DNA of 64,000 bases from Strigamia acuminata (GCA_949358305.1 OX442314.1:40122581-40186580), one strand, 5' to 3'; positions 49,554 to 60,430 are shown, numbered from the stretch's first letter. Numbers and translations: made by a program. The notes: a model not told the origin generated them from the letters alone.

Positions 49554-49870
49554 CATGGGAGGAGCGAATTTTGAAAGCTGTGGAGAAAATGATGGATGAC
49601 AGCGAAAGTACGAGGAATGAGCGGCAGCAGGAAATGGATCAGAAACAAAAAGAGGTCGCATTCTGCATTGTTCAACTGAATTTCTTCGACCATCGACTGT
49701 TGTGCCCACTCATTTACTTATTTTCTTCTCCTTTCCTTCCAGGAGATGGAAGAGAGAATTTCAAAAGTGGTGGAGAAAATGATGGATGACAGAGAAAGTA
49801 CAAAGAAGCAGCAGCAAGAGGGGAAAAAAAGAGAAAAGCTTTCCACTGCAGTATGTGTGCTTGTCTACCA
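49554..49870 (+). pseudogene. Duplicated coiled-coil exons
   Basis: EERILKAVEKMMDDSESTRN (49559-49620) and EERISKVVEKMMDDRESTKK (49745-49810) are near-copies. Each follows an acceptor-like tract (TTTCACAATAG; CCTTTCCTTCCAG). They look like neighbouring exons of a Myb/MADF-type protein tail created by local duplication. No DNA-binding part is seen. Confidence 0.4.
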
Positions 49871-49937
49871 GATGGTAAAACAAAATTATTATAATAGTCG
49901 TTATTGTAATTGTATCTGATACTTCTTTATTTTGTAT

Positions 49938-50430
49938 CTAGGTAAGTGGGAAGATCCACCTTTTTACCAAGATGCACAAAGTCACTGGCGTTCCACTCAT
50001 GGCGAGTGGGACGTAATTATCTCCTCACGCCAATTATGAGGGAATTAAAACAATTGGATACACAAGCCAGGCTTTCTACAATTACTTTGATCTATTGTAC
50101 AATGCAGACAACAAGAAATGTGGGAAGAAAATTGTGCCACATTTAACAAAGAGACACATTCATCCTGACTCATTTCAAAAAATGGGTGTCAAACGAGCTG
50201 TTCAAGTAATTTTTTTTATCATTATCATTAAGTTATTGATTTTTAAATAGCTGCTTAGTGGATCAACCACCACTGGACTAAGATATTATAGACAGTCTGG
50301 AGATGAAGCATTCAAAGGAAGTGAAAGAACCGAAATGTTTGTCGAACATTTAAATGCCATTTTTGACATTTTAAATGCAAAAATTCCTAAAGAAGGCTTA
50401 AGGCCAGACAGTGATAAGCTTGAGGTTTTT
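49938..50430 (+). pseudogene. P-element/THAP9-type transposase fragment with intron
   Basis: After TATCTAG (49942) a frame reads KWEDPPFYQDAQSHWRSTHG. After one stop it continues YEGIKTIGYTSQAFYNYFDL, KIVPHLTKRHIHPDSFQKM and KRAVQ. A 45-bp GT-AG intron (50206-50250, phase 0) joins LLSGSTTTGLRYYRQSGDEA, KGSERTEMFVEHLNAIFDIL and NAKIPKEGL. The LRYYRxxG...SExTxxFxxxxNxxFDxLN block is the P-element C-terminal core. Decayed, but the intron is well preserved. Confidence 0.6.
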
Positions 50431-50558
50431 TTTGGAAATTCTATCATATCATAATTAAATAAGCAAATGATTTAATTTTTTTAAATATATTGTTGGTGTT
50501 ACATAATTTTGAAGTAATTTTGGCTGACACATCAAATAATTTAGCATCAGTTCAATAA

Positions 50559-50906
50559 TTGGAATCGATAAGAGTAACCACCAGAAGTGTGATTGAACTG
50601 TCAGGTTATCACAAGTCAAGACCCTTAATGGATAAGAAACTAGTTGTTGCTCTGGTAGCACTGAGGTTAGGAGAGAGATGGGACAAGGACCAGAAAGTGC
50701 AGCGCGTGGAGGTACCAAACATTCCACAAGAAATTGACGGAGACTCTTGGCGAGAGGAGATATTCCAACAAAAGCTGGCAGCTTTTGCCAATCGATATAG
50801 CACGGAACCCAAGTTGCAACCCCTGAATCGAGTTATTGTACGATTTCCCTACAAAATCCATGTTGACAGTAAAAAATATACAAACAAACGGTTGTCTAGG
50901 TAGCGT
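50559..50906 (+). CDS. Unrecognised 114-codon frame
   Basis: Reads VTTRSVIELSGYHKSRPLMD, then LVALRLGERWDKDQKVQRVE and DSWREEIFQQKLAAFANRY, ending in a basic tail. It looks coding by composition, but I know no family for it. It directly precedes the type C coiled-coil gene and may be its neighbour in the original element. Confidence 0.3.
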
Positions 50907-50919
50907 GCGAGAGCATGCA

Positions 50920-51406
50920 GTGCACAAGTACGAGATAATCAACCGCCAGCGGATGTCCCTAATCAACCTGCAGCCGTGCCAGAACAGTGGGAAAACCGAG
51001 CACCCACGCAGCATGAAATTGCATGCAAATACAAAATGTTTTACACCAACAGCAATTGCAAGCTGTACAAAACAGGATCAGAGAAATGGAAATTGTTCAT
51101 CGTGAGCAACTCCGCATCACGCAGAACCACAGAGATTTGATGGAGGATGACCTACGAATGGTGATGTATGAACAGGAAGAGCTCATGGAAGAGCTTGTAC
51201 CTCCAAATCAACCACAGGAACAGCAACCCCAAGTACATAAGGAACAGCAACCCCAAGTACATGAGGAACAGCAACCCCAAGTACATGAGGAACAACAACA
51301 CCAGGAACATAAGGAACAACAACCCCAAGAACCACAGGAAGAAAATCATCATCAGGAACATCATCAACTGGTTCCAGAAGTACTTGTAGAGGAAATGGGT
51401 ATATAA
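50920..51406 (+). pseudogene. Coiled-coil gene of the RING family, type C (no RING)
   Basis: A first frame reads NQPPADVPNQPAAVPEQWEN then RAPTQHEIACKYKMF, matching the PxxPxQWxxRxPSxxEI opening of types A and B. After a shift, 51023-51406 encodes a coiled coil (LQAVQNRIREMEIVHREQLR) and a Gln/His/Glu/Pro repeat (QQPQVHEE units) ending VLVEEMGI. No RING follows. It is the third variant of the same layout. Confidence 0.5.
51214..51340 (+). repeat. 24-bp coding minisatellite
   Basis: GAACAGCAACCCCAAGTACA plus TGAG, three clear units and two degraded ones, in frame with the type C coiled-coil protein (eight residues per unit). Confidence 0.75.
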
Positions 51407-52084
51407 GCCTAGAAAACATTGTTGGACGATGTAAATGAGCAGTGAAGACATTGGCAACGAAAGCGACACAAATAATCGGGTGATAAGAGAGTTTCTAAAT
51501 ATTCCGGATGGCAACGATGCCGTCAGCAATACAGCAAGAACACGAGATGAATGTTACAAAGCTGTGGAGAAATCGAAATAATCTGACAAATTTATTCTGA
51601 TAAAAACGTAAGAAAGAGTCTCTGCTAGATCTGCACTCGTTTCATCAAGTGAACCAACAAAAAAAAAGTTTGAAGTTGGAGACATCGCCATGATCAAAGA
51701 CGAAAATCAAAATTTGCAAATTTGGTAAACGGGCATTGTAGATAACACATTGTAGGTCCAGTGAAAATGGGAAAAAATAAAGCAATAAAGTGGGCGATCC
51801 AATTGTTGGACCCATTGGAATTAATTAATCTCCAGTTCAGGTGGGGATGTTGGGAATTAAAACAGGGGTCCAGGAAAGTGGTTAAGAAAAGGGCAAAAGT
51901 AGAAAGAAATCGCTCTCCCCAGGGTTGAGACTGGTAAACCGAGGAGAATAAAATAGTAAACAACCGACTTTCTTGACATACTGTACAACAGTGTGGACTA
52001 TTCAATAGATAATTCTCAAAATAAAAAATTTTTATTTCTGATCAACTTCTAAGAAAGTCAGCAAAAACAGAATACCAGCATAAA
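51407..52084. other. Spacer with a possible retroelement tail
   Basis: Near 51660 a short frame reads KKFEVGDIAMIKDENQNLQI, similar to the GDxVxIxDE region at the end of BEL/Pao or gypsy integrases. It ends at a stop soon after. Nothing else is supported. Confidence 0.3.
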
Positions 52085-53615
52085 TGTTTAAAAACTTTGA
52101 AAAATGCAAATGTAACATCTTCTTAGGAATGCAGTCTGGCAATACTCTCATGTAAATGCCACATTCATGAAAGAAAGGGATGTGCAGGCTTACAACACAT
52201 TGGAAAATGTAAATGCCACACAGGAAGGAAAGTGCAGGCTTACAATACATTGGAAAATGTAAATGCCACACAGGAAGGAAAGTGCAGGCTTACAATACAT
52301 TGGAAAATGTAAATGCCACACAGGAAGGAAAGTGCAGGCTTACAATACATTGGAAAATGTAAATGCCACACAGGAAGGAAAGTGCAGGCTTACAATACAT
52401 TGGAAAATGTAAATGCCACACTCGGGAAGAAATGTTACAATGCAACCAGAAAATGTGAAAGACCTTTTCAAATGACCATAGCTCTCTTTTGGTTTCACTG
52501 AGACGTGTCAATGTCATCAGTTTATCCAGGGGTGACCACGAGGAGGTAGAGAGTTGGATTTTACACCCCCACAAACAAATCAACAATTTACTATTTTTGT
52601 GATGTTGGAACGAACCGGAATGTTTACAACAAAATTTGGCAGAAAATTCACATTTTCACTATCTGGAAAACATATAAACCTAGTAAATGTGACTTCTGAA
52701 TGGTGATTGGTTTCAAGCAGGTTTTTCCCCTCATGAGCGCGAACCTTGACCCGAACACGATACACCGACGTCATTCAACTCAAGGACAAAGGTTGTCGTT
52801 TTTGGTGCAGATGGCTTCGATAACAAAGAAGAATTTAAACATTCCAGGCCATTAAACACTGAAATAAATATAAAATAAAATAAAATAAAATAAACGTGAA
52901 TTTGTAATCCAATAGTTAATTTAGGATTACGGGTGATACGTATAAAAACATACGAACAAATCAACAATTCACCGCTTTTGTTTTGTTTGAACGAACGGAC
53001 ATGTTTAAAACATCAATTTTTCAGAAAATTCGCATTTTAACTCACCTAGAAAACTGCGACCATACAAACTTAAAAAAATGCTGACTTGTGAATGGTGTCA
53101 AACAGGTTTCTCCCCTAATGAGCGCCAACACAATACACTGAGGTCACTGGAGTCAAGGACAAAGGTGCAGATGGCTTCGATCACAAAGAAAAATTTAAAC
53201 ATATCACGACAAATGGCTCAAAACACTGAAATAAATGGATAAATAAATAAAATAAACGTGAAATGATGATAGAATAATTAATTTAGGGTTACGGATGATA
53301 TGTACAAAAACTTACCTCGGTTTGTTGGAGAAAAAAATAAGCAGTTTGTGCGAAATTACAAGAGAATAAAAACACTGGAATTGCGAGTAAATCTTTGATG
53401 GAAAAGGCCGAAATTTAAAGTAACATTCAAGCTAAACCAACTACAATACCACGACAAACCCAACTCGTGCATCAACGTCTCAGTGTGCTCGCAGAACTGA
53501 CGTGGCTACGGGATCCACATACCTCAATCACGGTGAACCGTTCTCTACAGAACGAATCTTTCAGCCCTCATCGTATGTATGGTAACCTAGAAGGACGTTG
53601 AAACTGACTGTGATG
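52085..53615. repeat. Non-coding repeat family with tandem core, copy 2
   Basis: Counterpart of 21061-22600: GTAACATCTTCTTAGGAATG, tandem core, GAGACGTGTCAATGTCATCA, GGACAAAGGTTGTCGTT, ending ACCGTTCTCTACAGAACGAATC and CTAGAAGGAC. It differs by a duplicated internal block: the segment from CAAATCAACAATTTACTA (about 52570) to TAATTTAGGATTACGGGTGA (about 52940) recurs diverged at about 52965-53300. Non-coding. Confidence 0.7.
52150..52432 (+). repeat. 50-bp tandem repeat
   Basis: About five units of GGAAAATGTAAATGCCACAC followed by AGGAAGGAAAGTGCAGGCTT and ACAATACATT, the inner ones identical. It shares TGTAAATGCCACA and the ACAATACA phase with the 60-bp array at 21524-21790 but has a different period, so the cores amplified independently. 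Confidence 0.85.
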
Positions 53616-54380
53616 ATAATGATTGAGATTTTTCACGCACAGAATACAATCTTAAATAAAATTAAACACAAAAAAATCCACACATTTGTTACGTTTTCGA
53701 TTTAATTTGGGACGATAACAACCATCTCGCACTTAAACAAACGGGCACGTCCGCACGTATCATTAATCCCACCCGACGACACGTAACAAATACGTGCTTT
53801 CTTTCTTTCCTTCATTTCACAAAACAGAATCATTTTCGACGAGGATGATTAAAATTTAAATTAGTGATTTACCGCACTTCGCACTAAAATCGCAGCACCA
53901 TGGACGCAACTGGACAAATGGCTGCTCTCAACAACACACCGTTTTGGCATTATTGTGTTAGTTGTAAGTTTTAAATTAGCTGTATAATTAGTAGTTCAAG
54001 AAATATCACTAGATGTAGTTACTAGTGCAGTGTTTGTGTTATTTGCCACTCCTGTAAACTTGAGCCCTATGAAGGAATGTAAACAAACTCATAACTCAAT
54101 ACTCTCTGTATCTCACCAGCAATGTTAAGTAAAACAACTCATTTATTTCGTTCCTCATGATGTCTTCCTTTTCACGAATATATCACAAATTGGAACCGAA
54201 ATAATATTTTTTCGTCATATTTTGCAAATTATAATCTCTTAACAAGTGTAAACACTAATCACATATTTCTTTATTTTTTATTTTCAATTCTTTATTTTCT
54301 ACATAAGAAATAAGATGGCAAGTGACGATCTTTCTCAATTTACTGATCGGCTTCCCTGGAAAGGTCAATTTCCAAAATAC
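53616..54380. other. Spacer
   Basis: AT-rich to mixed DNA with no gene or clear repeat. A short ATG frame at 53899 (MDATGQMAALNNTPFWHYCV) ends quickly. Confidence 0.35.
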
Positions 54381-54457
54381 TGATGACTCTCCTTTCGTCT
54401 TCATCTCACTTCCGGCATCTTCCACACAAACATCACATCTCGTCTCCCACCCTCAAC

Positions 54458-56063
54458 ATGGATTCCCTAACTCCCTTCAACATTTATGATGAAAATGGGG
54501 TGTTAGATCTGAGCATGCGCCCCGCTGGTGGTCGCGTGGTCAATCCAGCGTCGTCCATACCTCCGGCCGTCATCCCCATCGCGACGCCAATTACCGCTCC
54601 GACCCCGCTCAGTAATTCTTGGACAGCCATGGGTCCCCCCGCTCCTCCACCGTGGCCTGACCCACAACAACCACCAACACCCCGAATTATGGTAAATGAA
54701 TTTCGGCTCATCGCATCGAGTGACGACGTGCCGGGCCCCTTCGCCTCCCCGATGTTAGAGAGCGTGTTCCCGTTGACCGAGGCAGAAGAGTGACCTGGAG
54801 ATGTTTTTGCGCCCGGAAACAGATAAAGCCGCGTTCCAAGAAGATATAATGCAAAAGCTTCGGAAAACCATGCATGAAGTCGCAGCAAAATATCTTAAAG
54901 AAGAAGAAGAATTCCTGAAGGCGGGAGGACCTGAAAAAACTGGTGAATATAAAGTTCCGCCATATTTCAAGCGTACCCAATACGAAATCCACCAGCTGCA
55001 TATGGTTTATCGCAACCTTGCGATAAAACCGGTGACCAAACCACAGGAGAAACATCGCCACGATGGAAGGGGAAAAGTGGCACCTACCGCGAGGAAAAGG
55101 ACAAAAAATCCACAGTTCAGGAAATGAAAGGAGAATGGAAGATACTCTCACAATACTAATCGTCCAACATCGCGTCACTCACAAGACAAGAACAGAAGGA
55201 CAACGACGATCTCCTGATGAGGACTAAGGGATCGAGCGACCCCAACACCCCGTTACTGCAACTAAAGAACGCTGAGGAAGACGAAGAATCCATCCTCCTG
55301 GATACCACAGAAGACATAGATATGAGATCTAATGTCAGCAGGGCCCGATCATGTGCATCACAAGCCATGAGTGAAGAAGTTGTAGTAGTAAGAAGCCCAC
55401 CGTCGCCGATCATCTGGAGTAAACCACCTCCACCGCCAGCATCGCCACCGAAACACAAGATGGAGGCCAAAAGTGACGTCGAGTCTGACTTCTTCTACGT
55501 CAACGGCGTTAGAAACGTCTTTCACGTCGCAAGCCAGTTCGGAGCAAGGGTATGCGTCGGCTAGCACGGGATACCGCGTCGTACCAAGTCTAACGAATCT
55601 GGAACTACGTCACAAGGATGTCGAAACAACGAGACCAACTAAAAATCCGAGTCCAGTCCAGAAAGGGCAAGCGGAAGTTCAAACACAAGAAAGAAGCAAT
55701 AATGACGATTATGGGCGCATACGCAGACACTACCCCAGACTGCAATTCTCGCGAGCAACGCGTACCCTCTTGATTTACAACCCAAAACTGTGCCGAGAAG
55801 TGTTCTACTGGTTGGAAGAAGCTGTAAGAGAGGCAAGTAACATGGTACAGCATCAAAGAGTGGTATTCACGCATAGAGCCCCGCAAAGTCGACAGGAGCT
55901 TCTGGAGATGAGTTATGTGGATGTCATCGACAAAATTAAGTACATCCGCGAAGTCTGGCTTCATTTGAATACAGGAACCAAGTCGGGATTTACTACAGAA
56001 TTACCAAGAATTTCAATAACGGAGCAAGAAAGGCCACTGCTACCGCTGTTCCCCAAGGAATAG
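54458..56063 (+). pseudogene. 3' reading frame of an LTR element, family unassigned
   Basis: Four linked frames. 54458-54793 starts MDSLTPFNIYDENGVLDLSM and is proline-rich. 54801-55127 is basic and helical (DKAAFQEDIMQKLRKTMHEV, VPPYFKRTQYEIHQLHMVY). 55217-55564 is Ser/Pro-rich (SPPSPIIWSKPPPPPASPP). 55473-56063 ends with YPRLQFSRATRTLLIYNPKL, CREVFYWLEEAV, a helix and PLLPLFPKE. The frames change three times, so it is broken or depends on shifts. It lies directly before a polypurine tract and LTR, the place of an env or accessory gene, but shows no signal peptide or membrane segment. A relative lies at 13320-13562. Confidence 0.5.
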
Positions 56064-56101
56064 GGCGGTTTGGTGAAGAGAAGTCGACCCACGGTCGTTA
56101 T

Positions 56102-56115
56102 AAAAAGAAGGGAAG
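56102..56115 (+). promoter_or_regulatory. Polypurine tract
   Basis: AAAAAGAAGGGAAG, 14 purines, immediately before TGTAGTGG at 56116. This fixes the following repeat as a 3' LTR in plus orientation. Confidence 0.75.
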
Positions 56116-57404
56116 TGTAGTGGCCAGTAGGGCACCAAGTGGAAAAGTGTTTTGTGTGCATTTTATTATTTGAAATATTCAAAGAGTTTTTTAAGTATAA
56201 TGGACGAAAAATTGAGATAACTAAAAAAGAGAAGAAATAATCATATTTTTTAATATATAATCATGTATTTAACCCAGAATAAATAGCTTGTGTTTATTTC
56301 CCTATAAAATCCAGTTTATTCATTTAATGAGTTTTATTATTATTTATTAAAGAGTTACGGGAAAACAGCTGTTTAAATTGCCATGGCAACCAGCCTAAGG
56401 AGTTGCACAGGATGTGCATCCTGGTTGCTAATAAGGAGTTGTGGTAAGAGTTGCAAGAAAAAGTCAGTACAAGTCTCCTTTCAAACAAAACAAGTCATGT
56501 CAAGCTCCAGTGTTAACCTAAAACCAAGTAATTATTTGATTGTGATAATTTTGCCAAAGGTATTTGGATTCATCTTGCTGCTAGGATATAACAGCTAGAA
56601 GTTTGTCTTGCTATCTGAGATACAGTAGCTAGATTTCTTGCTCAAGCAGCCAGCTTGAGAGAGAATTTGTGTGTTTGAGACTGAGACGGCATCTTGGTTC
56701 ATCCAAGAAGGGAGTTTTAGTCTTGTACTAAGAACAAGCAGGAGCTTATCCTTGAGCTTTAAATCAAGAAGAGAGTTGTTCTTGGTACGCCGTGTTTCAC
56801 GGAAACCTTGAAACGATTCTACTGTGTGTGTTTGGACGAGAGAGACGACATCGCCGCAGCCTACGGAATCGTCCGCGAGACCCGAATTGCGAGACGTCGC
56901 CCGAGCGTGACCACGACGACCAGCCGCCTACGGAATTTTTCTTCACAGAGAAATTACCCGAATAGCCAGCCGTCGCGGAGGAGATATAGCAGAGTCGTGA
57001 GTAGAATCAAAATAAGTGTGAAAACACGTTCTTTCCGAACAGTTTCGGGTCTATTCTCGTCTTTTGCGAGCATTATTTATCGCCGTTTGCGATAATAAGG
57101 AGAAATCGAAGCACGACGTCAGGCTTGGCGCGAGAAGATTGTTTCATTTTCATATTATTACTAACATTCGTATTATTTAACCTAGTATTGTATAATTTAT
57201 TTGTAAAACGAACTAATTTTCATACGAATAACTTAGTGTTTCCTTTTAATATAAACAAAGTGTATTTATTATTCAAATTTAGCCTGAGTAGGAATATTAA
57301 TAGCAATATTAATATTTCTCCTCATTTGTTTATTAGTAAGAAATAGTTATTTGATAAGACCCGTTGGGATCTTATTTTGTTGTGGTAAGATCGAGATCAC
57401 AACA
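56116..57404 (+). repeat. 3' LTR (about 1.29 kb) of a retrotransposon
   Basis: Starts TGTAGTGGCC after the polypurine tract and probably ends at GAGATCACAACA (57404; 57407 also possible). No primer-binding site follows, which agrees with a 3' LTR. Its parts resemble the solo LTR at 25072-28857 (start, TGATAAG segment near the end) and the fragment at 17520-17895 (GTTTCACGGAAAC). The small frames inside (for example 56808-57095, Arg-rich) are probably not genes. The 5' LTR is not in the window. Confidence 0.65.
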
Positions 57405-57419
57405 ACAAGACAAAGAACC

Positions 57420-58010
57420 ACCAGCAATTTCGCTTCAAGATAAAAAAAACAATTTCCACTGGTCAGAAGAAAACACGGATTGATTTTGTCAATGACTTAA
57501 TGACAAAATTAGATGTTGCGGTAAAAGAAAATTGGGAAGTCGAAGATGTGCTTGTGGGAAACCATGATTATGCTCGGGCTGAAACCGTGGATTGCATAAT
57601 TTATTGTGTGTGGATTTGTTTGCAGGAAAATGGCCAAATTATTCATTAAATGTGAACTTTGTAAAAAATCTTTTTGTACTTCTGTTGTGCATTCTTCAGT
57701 TCAAGAAGCTGAACTTGTTACTATCAAAACTAAAGGCTGGCTTACCCATCCAAATATTAACATGTACAAATTAATTTGAGAAGCTGAGAATGTATTTAAG
57801 AAGCACAAAAACAATATTGATGTTTATGAGAATTGCATGGATGATTTAGTTTCATCTTTTCATCTAGCATTCCCTTGTGGTGAGCATAAAAATCTTGTAA
57901 TATCATATACAATACATTATTATATATTGTTAAGAATACGACAGAATCTTAAATACATTTCACCAGCTTGCAAAAGAGAAGAAGAAAACATTCAAATTGT
58001 GTAAAACCTA
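57420..58010 (+). pseudogene. P-element/THAP9-type transposase C-terminal fragment
   Basis: A frame reads TISTGQKKTRIDFVNDLMTK and HDYARAETVDCIIYCV. After a shift it gives VVHSSVQEAELVTIKTKGWL, THPNINMYKLI, AENVFKKHKNNIDVYENCMD and CGEHKNLVISYTIHYYILLR. The AELxxxKxxGxLxxPxxxxxxLxxxAExxF block is the final domain of THAP9/P-element proteins. Two or more breaks. It is the third P-element remnant in the window. Confidence 0.55.
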
Positions 58011-58292
58011 AGTGCAATTTAGTATATTGGATTTATCTTTTACACTTTACTGTTTGCATTTATTACTAGCAAAAATACTTTTTTGTGTGTAAAATAAATA
58101 GTTTAAAAGAAATGGTTTAAAAAATTAAAATTTACTGTGTTCATTACAGTATTTATCACTAGCAAAGATACATTTTTTGTGTGTAAAATAAAGAGTTTAC
58201 GGTAAGATAAATTGTTCGGTTTTACTTGTATAAATTGTATTGTTTGGTTGAAATAAAACAGTCTACAGTGTAACACCAATCCACACGCAATC

Positions 58293-58958
58293 ATGGAAGT
58301 TCCAGGCAGACTGAATGTGACGAAAATGCCAACATTCGACGGTTTTCGTTTTCGTAAGGATCAGACGAGAAATGAGGCCATGTATTTTCAATGTGTCTCC
58401 GATGAAACGGATTGTCCAGCACTAGGTGTTTAACTACTTGGTGTGTTTACTCTGACCAACCATCTGCCTGCTCCAAATGACGAAGAGCGCCAAATCATTT
58501 TTAAAAATTGCAAGCAACGCGCTTGCGAATCAAACGAACGATTCAGGACCATTTTCGACGACGAGTGCAGAAAACACCCTTTGGGGGCAAGTGATTTGAC
58601 TTTTCCTTCGATGGAAAGCACCATGTTCAAACGCCGACTTGACTGTATGCTAACATTGCCACTGACACCGAACGCTTTTACCGACCTGCTCAACCTGTAC
58701 CCGAAGAAGGGCCTGACTATTGATGAAAAAATGTTTTATCAGACGACATTGACAACAGACGATGGAGCTTCAGTGTGTATCTTTGCATCTGAAGACCTCA
58801 TGCCCGTTCTAGAAGATGCGACCGACATATTTGTAGATGGCACATTCAAAGTTGCGCCGAGAATTTTTCGTCAGATGTGTACAATTCATGCCCTGGCCTT
58901 CAATTACGTTTTTCCAATTGTTTACGCCCTCATGACCAGTGCGTACGCTGTCATTTAA
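58293..58958 (+). pseudogene. MULE transposase with FLYWCH finger (single in-frame stop, 3' truncated)
   Basis: From ATG 58293: VTKMPTFDGFRFRKDQTRNE then AMYFQCVSDETDCPA, a FLYWCH zinc finger. A TAA at 58431-58433 interrupts, but the same frame goes on with LTNHLPAPNDEERQIIF, LPLTPNAFTDLLNLYPKKG, EDATDIFVDGTFKVAPRIFR (first catalytic Asp in FVDGTF) and IHALAFNYVFPIVYALMTS. It ends at 58958 with the second half of the DDE domain missing. Apart from the one stop the frame is clean, suggesting a fairly recent loss. Confidence 0.75.
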
Positions 58959-59223
58959 AGCCAGGAATCTCACAAACTAGCACTCCGAGTGCGTTTGTGC
59001 ACCATGGGAAGTCTTGCATTAGCACACCGAGTGCATGTTAGTGAATATTTTAAATTTATCAGCGATTTTCGGCAAGGGACGCCGAAAAATCATGACGTCG
59101 GATCCCGTGACAACTCGAAAACATCTTGTCATCACTTGTGTTTAGCTTTACGCTTGTCGCAATTACCTTTGTTAATTTTTTGTTTGGGGCCCTTTATTAT
59201 CTTCGATCACCCTTCGACCAATC
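58959..59223. other. Decayed continuation after the MULE fragment
   Basis: A frame starting 58989 (VHVSEYFKFISDFRQG) follows the truncated transposase but has no recognisable motif. Confidence 0.3.
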
Positions 59224-59345
59224 GGTCACGTGATTGTCGTATTTTGAGTAAACACTTGTGGCTTGTGAGGAATGCCTCAACAACTGGATGAATGCCCGGG
59301 ATGAGGACAGAGACTTCAATGTGTTTCAGTGTCATAAAAGCTTGT
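59224..59345 (+). pseudogene. RING exon fragment, related to 60629-60765
   Basis: After GGTCACGTGATTGTCGTATT, the frame reads CEECLNNWMNARDEDRDFNV then FQCHKS. It matches exon 2 of the gene at 60395-60765 (CEECLNNCINTRDEDGDFRI). Only the second half of the RING is present. Confidence 0.5.
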
Positions 59346-59553
59346 CCGACAACGTCGGAGAGCCACGTCGTATACGGGTTGTCTGAGGTATTAAATGCTC
59401 TCAACTTTGTTTTCGAATACCGGTAGTTGTAAATTTTCCACAAAAATATAAATTTTTTTTGAAAACAGTATAAAATAAATGAACTTTTACAGCATCATAG
59501 TTTATTTTTAAAAGTGAATTGTCTGATTTTCAAATATTCAATGTGTAGACATT

Positions 59554-60290
59554 TTGCTACAGTGTGTTCGTAATTTTAATCCGATTCCTTACTCCGCACA
59601 TTATTTTGGCCACAAGCTCCACTTGGACCAAAATGAGAAATTGGCTCCATTCGGGGTCACCCATGTAATAGCAGTAGATGGCTACAGCCGGAAAATAGTG
59701 AGATATGTAACAAAGCCAGCAAAAAAAAACAATTTGATCATTTATGAGGTAAACATAAATTATGATTAAAAATAATGTCTGAAATTCAAAATTTTTTTTT
59801 GTTTAGAGCTGCATATTTAGCACACAATAAAATGTGGAATCAAATCCCAGTTGATCAGGGTAGAGAACTAGAGATAGGTTTATTTAGTACTCTACATGCA
59901 ACAAATGAATGCTATGAAGAGGTGCGACTTATCAAAAGCGCCCTATAGGCAAACATCGTCGTCAACGATAAAATTCAAGTTTAATTTTAAAAAAAAATTT
60001 CTAAATATTTCTACAATTTTGGTAAACACAGAACTTAAGAGCAGAAAGAGTGTGGGTTGAGGTCAGCAATAAGGCCAATTACGCGATAAAAGCAGCATTG
60101 CAACAGTTAGTGGATGCTGAGTCAATCGACATGACAGATGAACTCACAAAATTTTGCGTGTCAACCCTTACATTAGAAATTAGCAGGGCAGGATACGTTG
60201 TGTGAATTCATGGAATGCTCATCCCATACCAAGTCTGTGGCCAGGCAACACAGACGACGATTTCTGGAACGATATTTTCGACCCATGAAA
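59554..60290 (+). pseudogene. Integrase-like (rve) gene of the LTR-less metazoan type, spliced
   Basis: Exon 1 (to 59748, before GTAAAC) reads NPIPYSAHYFGHKLHLDQNE, KLAPFGVTHVIAVDGYSRKI and KNNLIIYE, with the first catalytic Asp in AVDGYS. Exon 2 (about 59807-59950) reads NKMWNQIPVDQGRELEIGLF (second Asp) and a stop after KSAL. Exon 3 (about 60035-60205) reads ERVWVEVSNKANYAIKAALQ (the expected Glu region, ERxWxExN) and MTDELTKFCVSTLTLEIS. This protein type is found in many animals without LTRs. The frame between exons 1 and 2 does not join cleanly and stops occur, so it is probably dead. Confidence 0.6.
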
Positions 60291-60310
60291 GGAAAATTGA
60301 ACTCTTGGGA

Positions 60311-60430
60311 CTTTGGTGTGAATTTTTTTTGGTTAACTTTGATGTGAATTTTTTGTAGTTAACTTCAGTGTGAAATTTTTGGATTAACTTCGGTGTGAAA
60401 TTTTTTGGTCAACTTCGGTGTGAATTCTGT
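60311..60430 (+). repeat. About 30-bp tandem repeat
   Basis: Four to five units of CTTCGGTGTGAAATTTTTTG plus GTTAA or GTCAA, diverged, directly before the RING gene. Confidence 0.7.

Noticed and set aside
21524-52432. CRISPR-like array
   Set aside because: Tandem arrays at 21524 and 52150 have no unique spacers; the window is eukaryotic and these are minisatellites.
54383-54457. Upstream ATG of the LTR-element 3' frame
   Set aside because: The first 25 codons (LLSSSSHFRHLPHKHHISS) look like untranslated leader; MDSLTPF at 54458 is the better start, though this is not certain.
55473-56063. Envelope protein before the LTR
   Set aside because: Position fits, but I see no signal peptide, membrane anchor or glycoprotein-like cysteine pattern.
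56808-57095. Arg/Ser-rich 95-codon frame in the LTR
   Set aside because: It lies wholly inside an LTR and has no motif; GC-rich LTR sequence gives such frames by chance.
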